A stretch of 64,000 bases of DNA from JASBTN01 sp965228805 (GTDB lineage Bacteria > Pseudomonadota > Alphaproteobacteria > Rhodobacterales > Rhodobacteraceae), in contig NZ_CBDDIE010000003.1 in NCBI RefSeq assembly GCF_965228805.1, positions 3,596,001 through 3,660,000 of the forward strand, in the 5' to 3' direction. Shown here in pieces: positions 34,979 to 43,898 of this stretch. The notes beneath the pieces were generated by a model. That model was not told the origin of the DNA and ran no database searches. It saw nothing but the letters and a program-made list of their open reading frames with translations. Position 1 is the first letter of the stretch. The number at the start of each line of letters is the position of its first letter. A program made the position numbers and the translations under genes.

Positions 34979-36934
34979 ATGGCCCGCAGCAACAAGACCG
35001 GTTTCTTCAAGGCGTCCGAGCAGGCCTCAGGCATCGACCTGCGCAAGCTGGCCGCGCGGCAAATCCTGCCGATGGGCATCGCTGTCCTGCTGGTTGCCCT
35101 CATGTGGGACCGGGTGCAGGGGCTGGATCTTCGCCAGATTACCGCAGGATTTCGCACCGTGGGCCCGCTACAATGGCTCGCCGCCGCCGGATTCACCGTG
35201 GTCAGCTTCTGGGCCGTTGGGCGCTATGATGCCGTCGGTCACCGGCTGATCGGCTCGCCGACCCCAGGACGCGCCGCACTACGCACCGGGGTCGCGTCGA
35301 TCGCCGTGGCGCAAACGGTGGGATTCGGCGTCATATCCGGCGCTTTCGTGCGCTGGCGCATGTTGCCGGAGCTTTCGCTGGTGCAGGCCTTCCGCCTGTC
35401 GATGACCGTCGCCGTTACCTTCCTGGCAGGCTGGGCCGTGGTCGCCGCACTGGTTGTGCTGGCCATACCTCTGCCCTTGCCAGGCGCAACCCCGCTTGCG
35501 CTGTTGGCGCTGAGCGTCGCCACCCTGGTCGTAACCCTGTCGATCTGGCGGCCGGGCGTATTGGCTCGTATCCAGTTTCCACCGCTGAAGGCCATGGGCG
35601 CCATCGTCGCGCTGACCTTCATCGACACCGCCTTTGCTGGCGCCGCCCTCTGGGTGCTGCTGCCCGAAGGCGCGCAGATCGCGCCGATGATCATGATCGC
35701 CGCCTTCATCGTCGCCCTGGGCGCGGGCCTGGTCTGCGGCACCCCAGGCGGGGTCGGCCCGTTCGAGATGACGCTGCTGGCGCTTTTGCCCCATGTGCCC
35801 GAGGAACCGGTGCTGGCCGCCGTGCTGGCCTTCCGCGCGGTCTATTACGCCGCGCCCGCGCTGATCGGCGCGGCCGTGGTGATCCGGGGTCCGCGTAAAG
35901 AGGAGAACGTGCCGGACCCGGCGCTGGAGGCTGTGCAGCCGGTCGAGGCCCCGACCCTGTCACCCCGGCTGGACAAAGCCATCGCCCAAGCCCCGCGCGC
36001 AGAGGCGAACCTGCTGCGCCATGGCTGCCTGTCGCTCTTTACCTCACCGGGCGCGAAACCCGCTGCGCTGACCGCGCCGGTGGGCCAAAGCCTGGTATTC
36101 CTGTCCGATCCGCTGTCACGCGAGTTCGACGAGGCCCGTTTCCTGTCCGATGCCCACAATGCAGCCAGCGCGCGGTTCCTGGCCCCACTTCTGTACAAAT
36201 CCGGTGCCCGCATTGCCGCCGCCGCCCGCCGTGCGGGCTGGGCCACCCTGCCTTTGGCACATGAGGCCTGGTTGGACCCGGCCGGGTTCACCACCGACGG
36301 CTCATCGCGTCGCCAGCTGCGCCGCAAGCTGCGCAAGGCGGAAGGCGCGGGCGTGGTGGTCAGCGCAGGCAGCGCCCTGCCGCTTGCCGAGATGGACGCG
36401 GTCGCCCAGGCTTGGGCAGACGCCCGCGGCGGCGAGCGTGGCTTTTCCATGGGCACCTGGGATCCGGCCACCCTGCCCTGGAGCCGGGTCTTCCTGGCCC
36501 GCCAGGACGGCAGGCTGATCGGCTTCCTGACCCTGCATGCCAATGACAATGAATGGACGCTTGACCTGATGCGCCAGCTGCCCGACGCGCCGGACGGCAC
36601 CATGCACCTGCTGCTGGCCGACGCGATTGCCGCCGCCGGGGAGGCAGGCGTGGCACGCCTGTCGCTGGCCGCCGTGCCGCTGGGCAAACAGGACCACGAA
36701 CCGGAGCTCTTCCACCGTCTGCGCGACCGGATCGACCGGATCTCGGGCGCCGAAGGGCTGCGCCAATTCAAGACCTGTTTCGGCCCGAACTGGGAAGTGC
36801 TCTATATCGCCGCCCCATCGCGTGCGGGCCTGATGCTGGGCGCCGTGGACGTGATGCGCGAAATCTCGGCCAAGCGTGGCAAGGCAAAGCGCAATACGCC
36901 CCTTCGCAACACCCTGCGCCGCAGGCAGGCTTGA
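34979..36934 (+). CDS. MprF-like bifunctional lipid flippase / aminoacyl-phosphatidylglycerol synthase
   Basis: 651 residues. The first 320 hold about eight membrane helices of the flippase type (GVISGAFVRWRML, CGTPGGVGPFEMTLLALLP). The C-terminal soluble DUF2156 domain (about 340-630) is a GNAT-like transferase that takes aminoacyl-tRNA and modifies phosphatidylglycerol (RRQLRRKLRKAEGAGV, GERGFSMGTWD). Both halves occur in MprF. It likely confers resistance to cationic peptides. Whether lysine, alanine or ornithine is transferred cannot be told. AAAGGGGGG precedes the ATG. Confidence 0.82.
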   Translation: MARSNKTGFFKASEQASGIDLRKLAARQILPMGIAVLLVALMWDRVQGLDLRQITAGFRTVGPLQWLAAAGFTVVSFWAVGRYDAVGHRLIGSPTPGRAALRTGVASIAVAQTVGFGVISGAFVRWRMLPELSLVQAFRLSMTVAVTFLAGWAVVAALVVLAIPLPLPGATPLALLALSVATLVVTLSIWRPGVLARIQFPPLKAMGAIVALTFIDTAFAGAALWVLLPEGAQIAPMIMIAAFIVALGAGLVCGTPGGVGPFEMTLLALLPHVPEEPVLAAVLAFRAVYYAAPALIGAAVVIRGPRKEENVPDPALEAVQPVEAPTLSPRLDKAIAQAPRAEANLLRHGCLSLFTSPGAKPAALTAPVGQSLVFLSDPLSREFDEARFLSDAHNAASARFLAPLLYKSGARIAAAARRAGWATLPLAHEAWLDPAGFTTDGSSRRQLRRKLRKAEGAGVVVSAGSALPLAEMDAVAQAWADARGGERGFSMGTWDPATLPWSRVFLARQDGRLIGFLTLHANDNEWTLDLMRQLPDAPDGTMHLLLADAIAAAGEAGVARLSLAAVPLGKQDHEPELFHRLRDRIDRISGAEGLRQFKTCFGPNWEVLYIAAPSRAGLMLGAVDVMREISAKRGKAKRNTPLRNTLRRRQA

Positions 36935-37045
36935 CGGGCGCAGCGCAAACGCGCCTCATGATCTTCATGCACGGTTCCGATTTGCACATGGGGCCAATCC
37001 ATGGCAATGACCGCGCCAGAAACACTGCAACCATAAGGTGCCAAG

Positions 37046-38059
37046 ATGAGCGACGCCCTGACCCGCATGCTGACCGACAATGCCTGGCTGATGGCCGATG
37101 GCGCGACCGGGACCACGTTGTTCAACATGGGGCTTACCTCGGGCGATGCGCCCGAGCTGTGGAACGTGGACGAGCAGGACAAGATCCGCGCACTCTATCG
37201 CGGGCCGGTCGAGGCGGGCAGCGACATCTTCCTGACCAACAGCTTCGGCGGCAACGCGTCGCGGCTGAAGCTGCACGGGGCCGAAGGGCGCGTACGCGAG
37301 CTGAACAAGGCCGCGGCCGAACTGGGCCGTGACGTGGCTGATGCCGCGGGCCGCACCGTTGTGGTGGCCGGCTCCGTGGGGCCGACCGGCGAGATCATGG
37401 AGCCGATGGGCAGCCTGACGTATCAGGGCGCGGTCGAGATGTTCCATGAACAGGCCGAGGGGCTGAAGGAAGGCGGCGCAGATCTGCTCTGGGTCGAGAC
37501 CATCTCCGCCCCCGACGAATACAAGGCCGCCGCCGAGGCCGCCCGCCTGGCGGACATGCCCTGGGTCGGCACGATGAGTTTCGACACCGCCGGGCGCACC
37601 ATGATGGGCGTGACCAGCGCGGACATGGTGCAGCTGGTGGAAAGCCTGCCCAATCCGCCGCTGGCCTTTGGCGCAAACTGCGGCGTGGGGTCTGCCGATC
37701 TGCTGCGCACGGTGCTGGGCTTCGCCGCCCAGGGCACCGAACGGCCGATCGTCGCCAAGGGCAACGCGGGCATTCCGAAATACGTGCACGGCCATATCCA
37801 CTATGATGGCACACCGGAGCTGATGGCGGATTATGCCGTGTTGGCGCGCGACTGTGGCGCGAAGATCATCGGCGGCTGCTGCGGCACCACCGCCGAGCAC
37901 CTGGCCGCCATGCGCGAAGCGCTGGAAACCCGCCCCGTGGCCGACAGCCGCCCGACCCTGGAAGAGATCGCCGAGAAACTGGGCGGGTTCTCGTCCACCT
38001 CGGATGGCACCGGCGAGGACGAGCCGCAGGGCCGCCGCACCCGCCGCCGCCGCGGCTAA
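37046..38059 (+). CDS. bmt: Betaine/corrinoid-homocysteine S-methyltransferase
   Basis: 337-residue homocysteine methyltransferase barrel (S-methyl_trans family). LMADGATGTTLFNMGL opens the barrel. Zinc Cys residues are in FGANCGVGS and the C-terminal IIGGCCGTTAEHL, the essential homocysteine-activating site. An Arg-rich tail (RRTRRRRG) follows. In roseobacters such a protein together with a separate corrinoid protein forms a split methionine synthase, and that corrinoid gene is at 39468. A small palindrome CATGA-TCT-TCATG (36957-36969) upstream might be an operator. Confidence 0.87.
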   Translation: MSDALTRMLTDNAWLMADGATGTTLFNMGLTSGDAPELWNVDEQDKIRALYRGPVEAGSDIFLTNSFGGNASRLKLHGAEGRVRELNKAAAELGRDVADAAGRTVVVAGSVGPTGEIMEPMGSLTYQGAVEMFHEQAEGLKEGGADLLWVETISAPDEYKAAAEAARLADMPWVGTMSFDTAGRTMMGVTSADMVQLVESLPNPPLAFGANCGVGSADLLRTVLGFAAQGTERPIVAKGNAGIPKYVHGHIHYDGTPELMADYAVLARDCGAKIIGGCCGTTAEHLAAMREALETRPVADSRPTLEEIAEKLGGFSSTSDGTGEDEPQGRRTRRRRG

Positions 38060-38141
38060 GCCACACGGAAATCACGCCTCCCGTCCCCACGGACGGGGGG
38101 CTCCCGCCACGCGGGGTCGCATCAAAGATGCGCCCGCGCCT

Positions 38142-38170
38142 GTTGGGCATGGCCGGTCCTGCTGCGCAGG
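38142..38170. repeat. Dispersed hairpin repeat, copy C
   Basis: GTTGGGC (38142-38148), then CCTGC-TGC-GCAGG (38158-38170), a 5-bp stem with outer GCC/GGC pairing. Same lead and loop as copies A and B with a different stem. Confidence 0.55.
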
Positions 38171-38216
38171 CCCGGCGGCCTTCGGCGAGGATATTTGGGG
38201 AAAGATGAAAGAGCTG

Positions 38217-39305
38217 TCAGAACAAACTGAGCTGATCGCCGCGCTGCGCCGGGCGCTGGAACAGGTCACGCCGGAGCGGCGGCAGGTCCCGTTTCAGCCC
38301 CAACCGCCGGGCGGCTACGTCAAACCGGTGCGCCAGCAGCCGGGCGAACTCCCCCTCCCCCACCATGCGGGTGCCGAAGGCGGCATCGTAATCCTCCCCC
38401 CCGCGCATCTGGCGCATACGCCCCATCACCCGGGCGGCGCGATCCGGGAAGGCCTCTTCCAGCCATTCACGAAACAGCGGACCGACCTCACCGGGCAGGC
38501 GCAACAGGATATAGCTTGCCGCCACGGCGCCCGCATCACGGGCAGCAGACAGGATCGCCTCCAGCTCGTGATCGGTCAACCCGGGCACAACCGGCGAGAC
38601 CATGACGCGCACCGGCACACCGGCCTTGGCCAGCCGTTCGATCATCTTCAAACGGCGCAAGGGCGCGGGCACGCGCGGTTCCATCGCGCGGCTGACCGCA
38701 TTGTCCAATGTCGTGACGGACACACCAACCCCGGCCAACCCGGAACGCCCCATTTCACCCAGAATATCCAGGTCGCGTTCGATCAGCGTGCCCTTGGTGA
38801 CCACGCCGACCGGGTGGCGGAACTCCGACAGCACCTCAAGCAGCCCGCGCATCACGCGGTAGCGGCGTTCGATCGGCTGATAAGGGTCGGTATTGGTGCC
38901 AATGGCGATCGGCGCAACATCGTAGGAGGGGCGCAGAAGCTCGGCACGCAAGCGATCCGGCGCAATCGGACGAGCAATCAGACGGGTTTCGAAATCCAAC
39001 CCCGCCGAATAGCCCAGATAGGCGTGGGTGGGCCGGGCAAAACAGTAGATGCAGCCGTGTTCGCACCCCCGATAGGGGTTGATGGACCGGTCGAAGTTCA
39101 AATCCGGCGAAGCATTGCGCGTGATCACCTTGCGCGGGCTTTCCACCGAAACCTCGGTGCGCAGCGGCGCCGTCTCGGGCACCTCCCACCCGTCATCCAC
39201 AGCGTCCACCACATAGGGTTCGAATCTCCCCGCCCGGTTCGACAGCGCCGCGCGCCCGGCGTGAATCACAGGTTTCGTCATGGGGGTGGGCCTGTTCTGC
39301 GTCAT
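38217..39305 (-). CDS. PA0069-type radical SAM protein with clamp-binding tail
   Basis: 362 residues. The radical SAM cluster motif is CEHGCIYC (C81, C85, C88), and the barrel resembles the spore-photoproduct-lyase branch (PA0069 family). The last five residues are QLSLF, an exact fit to the bacterial sliding-clamp consensus QL[SD]LF. A GAAC-N7-GAAC LexA box sits in the promoter, 13-27 bp upstream of the start. Together these point to a DNA-damage repair enzyme acting at the replication fork; the lesion is unknown. ATG 39305 lacks a ribosome site, with a -10-like TAGTGT ending six bases upstream, so the mRNA may be leaderless. An internal ATG (codon 9) is an alternative. Confidence 0.83.
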   Translation of the reverse strand: MTQNRPTPMTKPVIHAGRAALSNRAGRFEPYVVDAVDDGWEVPETAPLRTEVSVESPRKVITRNASPDLNFDRSINPYRGCEHGCIYCFARPTHAYLGYSAGLDFETRLIARPIAPDRLRAELLRPSYDVAPIAIGTNTDPYQPIERRYRVMRGLLEVLSEFRHPVGVVTKGTLIERDLDILGEMGRSGLAGVGVSVTTLDNAVSRAMEPRVPAPLRRLKMIERLAKAGVPVRVMVSPVVPGLTDHELEAILSAARDAGAVAASYILLRLPGEVGPLFREWLEEAFPDRAARVMGRMRQMRGGEDYDAAFGTRMVGEGEFARLLAHRFDVAARRLGLKRDLPPLRRDLFQRPAQRGDQLSLF

Positions 39306-39317
39306 GCCGTCACACTA

Positions 39318-39332
39318 GAACATAAAGAGAAC
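39318..39332 (-). promoter_or_regulatory. Alphaproteobacterial LexA (SOS) box
   Basis: GAAC-ATAAAGA-GAAC on the plus strand, equal to GTTC-N7-GTTC on the minus strand, the alphaproteobacterial LexA operator. It directly abuts the -10-like TAGTGT (39312-39317) of the radical SAM gene, ideal for repression. Confidence 0.75.
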
Positions 39333-39467
39333 ATTTACCAGTCACAATCGGCCCATGAGTCGGTTGCGGAAAGCTTGGTGTCGCTATTCGCCTATACTGA
39401 AAGGCGCTTTGGCTTCATCAAGGATCAAGAAGAATCGCGTCACGACGCCCCAGCCCGGAGCTAATAC

Positions 39468-40163
39468 ATGTCCGACCAAGAAGACGATATCATCCTCAGC
39501 GAGCTCAATGACGAAGAGCTGACGTTGCAGATGCATGACGACCTCTATGACGGTCTGAAGGAAGAGATCGAAGAAGGCGTCAACATCCTGCTGGAACGCG
39601 GCTGGCAGCCCTACAACATCCTGACCGAGGCCCTGGTGGCCGGCATGACCATCGTCGGCAAGGACTTCCGCGACGGCATCCTGTTCGTGCCGGAAGTGCT
39701 GCTGGCGGCCAACGCGATGAAAGCGGGCATGGCGATCCTGAAGCCGCTGCTGGCCGAAACCGGCGCGCCGCGCATGGGCAAGATGGTGATCGGCACCGTC
39801 AAGGGCGACATCCACGACATCGGCAAGAACCTGGTTGCCATGATGATGGAAGGCGCCGGCTTCGAAGTGGTCGACATGGGCATCAACAACCCGGTCGAGA
39901 ACTACATGGAAGCGCTGGAAACCGAGGCGCCCGATATCCTGGGCATGTCCGCCCTGCTGACCACCACCATGCCCTACATGAAGGTCGTGATCGACACGAT
40001 GGTCGAACAGGGCAAGCGCGACGACTATGTCGTGCTGGTCGGTGGCGCACCGCTGAACGAGGAGTTCGGCAAGGCGATCGGTGCCGACGGCTATTGCCGT
40101 GACGCCGCCGTAGCCGTGGAAATGGCCAAGGACTTCATGTCGCGCAAGCACAACGCGCTGTAA
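39468..40163 (+). CDS. Corrinoid (cobalamin-binding) methyltransferase protein, MtbC-like
   Basis: 231 residues. The helical cap (about 1-95) is followed by a Rossmann-like B12-binding domain with GTVKGDIHDIGKNLVAMMMEGAGF, whose DxHxxG provides the base-off axial His, and LVGGAPLNEEF. This is the methyl-carrier module of MetH cut loose. With the homocysteine methyltransferase at 37046 it would transfer methyl groups from B12 to homocysteine; the folate-binding and reactivation modules are not in the window. The strong -10-like TATACT at 39393-39398 is a candidate promoter. Confidence 0.9.
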   Translation: MSDQEDDIILSELNDEELTLQMHDDLYDGLKEEIEEGVNILLERGWQPYNILTEALVAGMTIVGKDFRDGILFVPEVLLAANAMKAGMAILKPLLAETGAPRMGKMVIGTVKGDIHDIGKNLVAMMMEGAGFEVVDMGINNPVENYMEALETEAPDILGMSALLTTTMPYMKVVIDTMVEQGKRDDYVVLVGGAPLNEEFGKAIGADGYCRDAAVAVEMAKDFMSRKHNAL

Positions 40164-40189
40164 GCGGCGCCAGTTACCTCTGACTGATG

Positions 40190-40220
40190 GGCCCTGCTTC
40201 GGCGGGGCCTTTTCTTTTTT
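40190..40220 (+). terminator. Terminator of the corrinoid protein gene
   Basis: GGCCCTGC-TTCG-GCGGGGCC (8 bp, one G-T) followed by TTTTCTTTTTT. Confidence 0.9.
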
Positions 40221-40235
40221 GTCTGGATAGCCTCC

Positions 40236-40466
40236 ATCGAGCGTCAGCGAAGATGAGTGTCACACGCCGCGCAGCGGTGCCGCGGCTGCATTGACCCGGC
40301 AGGCGAATTCGCAAGCGAATTCTGCCGGGAGGGGGCCCTCCCCACGGGAGGGCGCTTTTGCAACGCTTCAATCAGAAATGCTGTTCCGGATTGGGCAAGT
40401 TGGTCGCCTCACAAAACCGTTCCCAAGCGCCCACCCAGGGTCGGGCGCCGCCCCGCTGCTTCTCAC
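40236..40466. repeat. Dispersed intergenic repeat, copy 2
   Basis: About 231 bp matching 26273-26499. The core stem is CCCGGCA, bulge GGC, GAATTCGC-AA-GCGAATTC (40305-40322), TGCCGGG, then the same GAGGGGG/CTCCCCACGGGAGGGCGC tail and the end GCTTCTCAC. Stem arms changed on both sides relative to copy 1. Confidence 0.75.
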
Positions 40467-40515
40467 TTAAAACACTCCCCTTCCCTTTTCCCCGCAAAGC
40501 CCCCACATTCCCCCC

Positions 40516-40701
40516 ATGTCAAAGACACGTTTCTTCCTTCTGATCGCCCTTGTGATCGCCTGCGCCGGGCTGACCGTCTGGATTGGCTCCATGGCCGCCA
40601 TGGCCGGCAAGCTTGACGGGCAGGTCGCAATGGCGCTGATGCCGCTTCTGCTGCTGGCCTCCATCGCCTGGCGCGGCATCAGCGAGCGCAACAAGGACTG
40701 A
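40516..40701 (+). CDS. Small two-helix membrane protein
   Basis: 61 residues: helix 1 RFFLLIALVIACAGLTVWIGS, a short loop AGKLDGQ, helix 2 VAMALMPLLLLASIAWRG and a charged tail. No Shine-Dalgarno; a C-rich run of six precedes ATG, with a weak -10 (CACATT) before it. Family and function are not recognised. Confidence 0.55.
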   Translation: MSKTRFFLLIALVIACAGLTVWIGSMAAMAGKLDGQVAMALMPLLLLASIAWRGISERNKD

Positions 40702-40803
40702 GCCCCCCTTCGCGTCGCGAACAGAGCGGGCGAAGTCGCCCCCGGCCCTCGCCTTCCCCGCGGACGCGGCCTATCCTTCCAGAAGACGCGAAGAGGCCCA
40801 TCC

Positions 40804-41463
40804 ATGACAGATCCCACCCAAAGCGCCCCCGAAGACGCCACCCTGACCCGCGACGGACTGGCCCCACGAAAGCAGGGCCGCATCCTGGTCCTGGCCTGCG
40901 GGGCGCTGGCGCATGAGATCATCGCCCTGATCCGCGTGAACGGCTGGGAGCACCTGGACCTGACCTGCCTGCCCGCAATCTGGCACAACACGCCCGAACG
41001 CATCCCCGCCGCAGTGGAAGAGGCCGTGGCCAAGCACCGCGACGCCTATGAGGCGATCTTCGTGGCCTATGCCGATTGCGGCTCGGGCGGGCAGTTGCAG
41101 GCCACTTGCGAACGTCTGGGCGTCGAGATGATCGAAGGCCCGCATTGCTACAGCTTCTTCGAGGGCAACGACCGCTTTGCCGAACATGGCGATGGAGAGA
41201 TCGACGTCTTCTACCTGACCGATTTCCTGACCCGCCAGTTCGAAACCTTCGTGATCAAACCCCTCGGCCTCGACCGGCACCCGGAGCTGCGCGACATGTA
41301 CTTCGGCCACTACACGCGGTTGGTCTATCAGGCACAGACCGACAATCCGAAGCTCGACGAAATGGCCCGTGCTGCCGCCGCGCGCCTGGGCCTCGCCTAT
41401 GAACGCCGGTTCACCGGCTACGGCGACTTGGAGACCTCCCTGCGCGCTGTGGCGAAGGACTGA
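40804..41463 (+). CDS. DUF1638 protein
   Basis: 219 residues; ILVLACGALAHEI, VAYADCGSGGQLQATCERLG and EGPHCYSFFEGNDRF are typical of DUF1638. Conserved Cys residues in these segments suggest a metal site. DUF1638 genes often sit with corrinoid methyltransferase genes, and here the MtbC-like gene is 640 bp upstream, so a role in methyl transfer is plausible. GAGG precedes the ATG. Biochemical function unknown. Confidence 0.75.
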   Translation: MTDPTQSAPEDATLTRDGLAPRKQGRILVLACGALAHEIIALIRVNGWEHLDLTCLPAIWHNTPERIPAAVEEAVAKHRDAYEAIFVAYADCGSGGQLQATCERLGVEMIEGPHCYSFFEGNDRFAEHGDGEIDVFYLTDFLTRQFETFVIKPLGLDRHPELRDMYFGHYTRLVYQAQTDNPKLDEMARAAAARLGLAYERRFTGYGDLETSLRAVAKD

Positions 41464-41481
41464 CCCCTGTCGGTGGAAGTT

Positions 41482-41557
41482 TGGTAGGCCCGGCAGGATT
41501 TGAACCCGCAACCAAAGCGTTATGAGCGCTCTGCTCTAACCGTTGAGCTACAGGCCC
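41482..41557 (-). tRNA. tRNA with CAU anticodon, probably tRNA-Ile2
   Basis: 76 nt including the encoded CCA. On the minus strand the acceptor arm begins GGGCCTG, the D-arm is GCTC...GAGC, and the anticodon loop is CTCATAA (anticodon CAT). C4-G69 and C5-G68 pairs are present, the features by which TilS recognises tRNA-Ile2; overall similarity to E. coli tRNA-Ile2 is higher than to elongator tRNA-Met. The Met isoacceptor remains an alternative. Confidence 0.85.
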
Positions 41558-41568
41558 ACCGTGCCCTT

Positions 41569-41596
41569 GGCTTATCAGGCCAGACGCGCGGGTCAA
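41569..41596 (-). promoter_or_regulatory. Promoter of the CAU tRNA
   Basis: On the minus strand TTGACC (revcomp of 41591-41596), a 16-bp spacer and TAAGCC (revcomp of 41569-41574), 11 bp before the tRNA 5' end. Confidence 0.6.
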
Positions 41597-41693
41597 GCCC
41601 GTGCAGAGGGGGCAGATTTGACCGAAACTGTTTTCCGCCGCAAACTGACGCAAGGGCAACACCACGATTGCCCGTCAATAATGGGAGGGAAAC

Positions 41694-41936
41694 ATGAAAA
41701 AACTTTGTCTTGCACTTGCATTGTCCGGGAGCCTGGCCGCCATGCCGATGACCGCGCAAGCCGCCCCGTACCCGAGCAGCAGCAATAACAACAACGGGCT
41801 GGTCGTGGGGCTGGTGGTCATCGCCATCGTCGGAATCGTTCTGAGCACCCAGGGTATTGGCAGCGGACGGTTTTCCGCGATGGACCGCAAGGGCGATGAT
41901 GGCCGCGAGAAGGGCCGCGTGCTTCAGGAATTCTGA
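41694..41936 (+). CDS. Small secreted or membrane-anchored protein
   Basis: 80 residues. The signal peptide MKKLCLALALSGSLAAMPMT with AQA cleavage near residue 23 is followed by a Ser/Asn-rich stretch SSSNNNNG, a hydrophobic helix LVVGLVVIAIVGIVL and a charged tail. GGGAGGG precedes the ATG. Composition suggests a periplasmic-membrane microprotein. Family unknown. Confidence 0.6.
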   Translation: MKKLCLALALSGSLAAMPMTAQAAPYPSSSNNNNGLVVGLVVIAIVGIVLSTQGIGSGRFSAMDRKGDDGREKGRVLQEF

Positions 41937-42106
41937 TCCGGCCTTGCTGATGCAACCCACCAGCGCTTGAACGAGAGCACCCATCGGCGCCCGCAGTGTA
42001 AAAACAAGGCGCCGGAGCCTTCACGGGACAGTCTCGCGCGTTGCAAATGCCGCCCCCATGGTCTATCGCAGCCCCAAGCAATTTGCGGGCCATTTCGGGG
42101 GACATC

Positions 42107-43152
<1,046 letters not shown>

Positions 43153-43156
<4 letters not shown>

Positions 43157-43743
43157 AACGCGTCGCGATCCTGATCTCCGGCGGCGGGTCCAACATGGTC
43201 ACGCTGGTCGACAGCATGCAGGGCGACCACCCGGCGCGTCCCTGTCTGGTGCTGTCGAACGTGGCGGGCGCGGGCGGGCTGGAGAAAGCTCGCACCCGCG
43301 GCGTCGATACCGCCGTGGTGGATCACAAGCCCTATGGCCGCGACCGCGAAGCCTTCGAGGCGGCGTTGAACGAAGTCCTCGACGCCGCCCAGCCTGACAT
43401 CATCTGCTTGGCCGGGTTCATGCGCGTGCTGACCGAAGGGTTCACGCGCCGTTGGGCGGGCAAGATGTTGAACATCCACCCTTCGCTGCTGCCAAAATAC
43501 AAGGGCCTCAACACCCATGCCCGCGCCATCGAGGCGGGCGACGCGGAGGCCGGATGTTCCGTGCACGAAGTCACCGCCGAATTGGACGGCGGCCCGATCC
43601 TGGGCCAGGCGCGCGTGCCAATCGAACCCGGCGACAAGCCGGATGCCCTGGCCGCCCGGGTTCTGGTGATGGAACACCAACTCTACCCCGCCGTCTTGCG
43701 CCGCTTTGCCGACGGCGACCGCAGCCCGGTGATGCTGCCTTGA
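43153..43743 (+). CDS. purN: GAR transformylase
   Basis: 196-residue phosphoribosylglycinamide formyltransferase using 10-formyl-THF. ILISGGGSNM binds phosphate, LAGFMRVLT and NIHPSLLPKYKGLNTHARAI carry the catalytic Asn/His, and GCSVHEVTAELDGGPIL closes the site with its Asp. It starts at GTG 43153, overlapping the purM stop by 4 nt. It is followed by a double palindrome. Confidence 0.95.
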
Positions 43744-43758
43744 GACCCGACGCGGTGC

Positions 43759-43803
43759 CCGGAATTTTCGAAAATTCCGGTCCGTTTTCTTCGAAGAAAA
43801 CGG
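43759..43803. repeat. Pair of perfect 22-bp TTCGAA palindromes
   Basis: Palindrome 1 (43759-43780) has half-site CCGGAATTTTC; palindrome 2 (43782-43803) has half-site CCGTTTTCTTC. Both are perfect inverted repeats centred on TTCGAA and separated by one T. They lie 15 bp after purN and could act as transcription end signals. A fused form is at 21697-21717. Confidence 0.7.
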
Positions 43804-43898
43804 TCAGAGCGGACAACTGGGGCCCAAGCCTTCCCTTTCCGGGAATTTCCGCGTAAACCGGACAAACGCCGACCAACGGCCCGAGCAGAAGGCACCGC

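Larger units (their letters stand above)
40164..40515. other. Gene-free spacer with terminator and repeat
   Basis: 352 bp. The left end has the terminator of the corrinoid gene; the rest is dispersed repeat copy 2 followed by the possible promoter of the small membrane protein. No ORF is supported. Confidence 0.7.

Noticed and set aside
36935..37045. SAM or SAH riboswitch ahead of bmt
   Set aside because: The leader is short and I could not find the conserved cores of SAM-II, SAM-V or SAH aptamers; only a small dyad is present.
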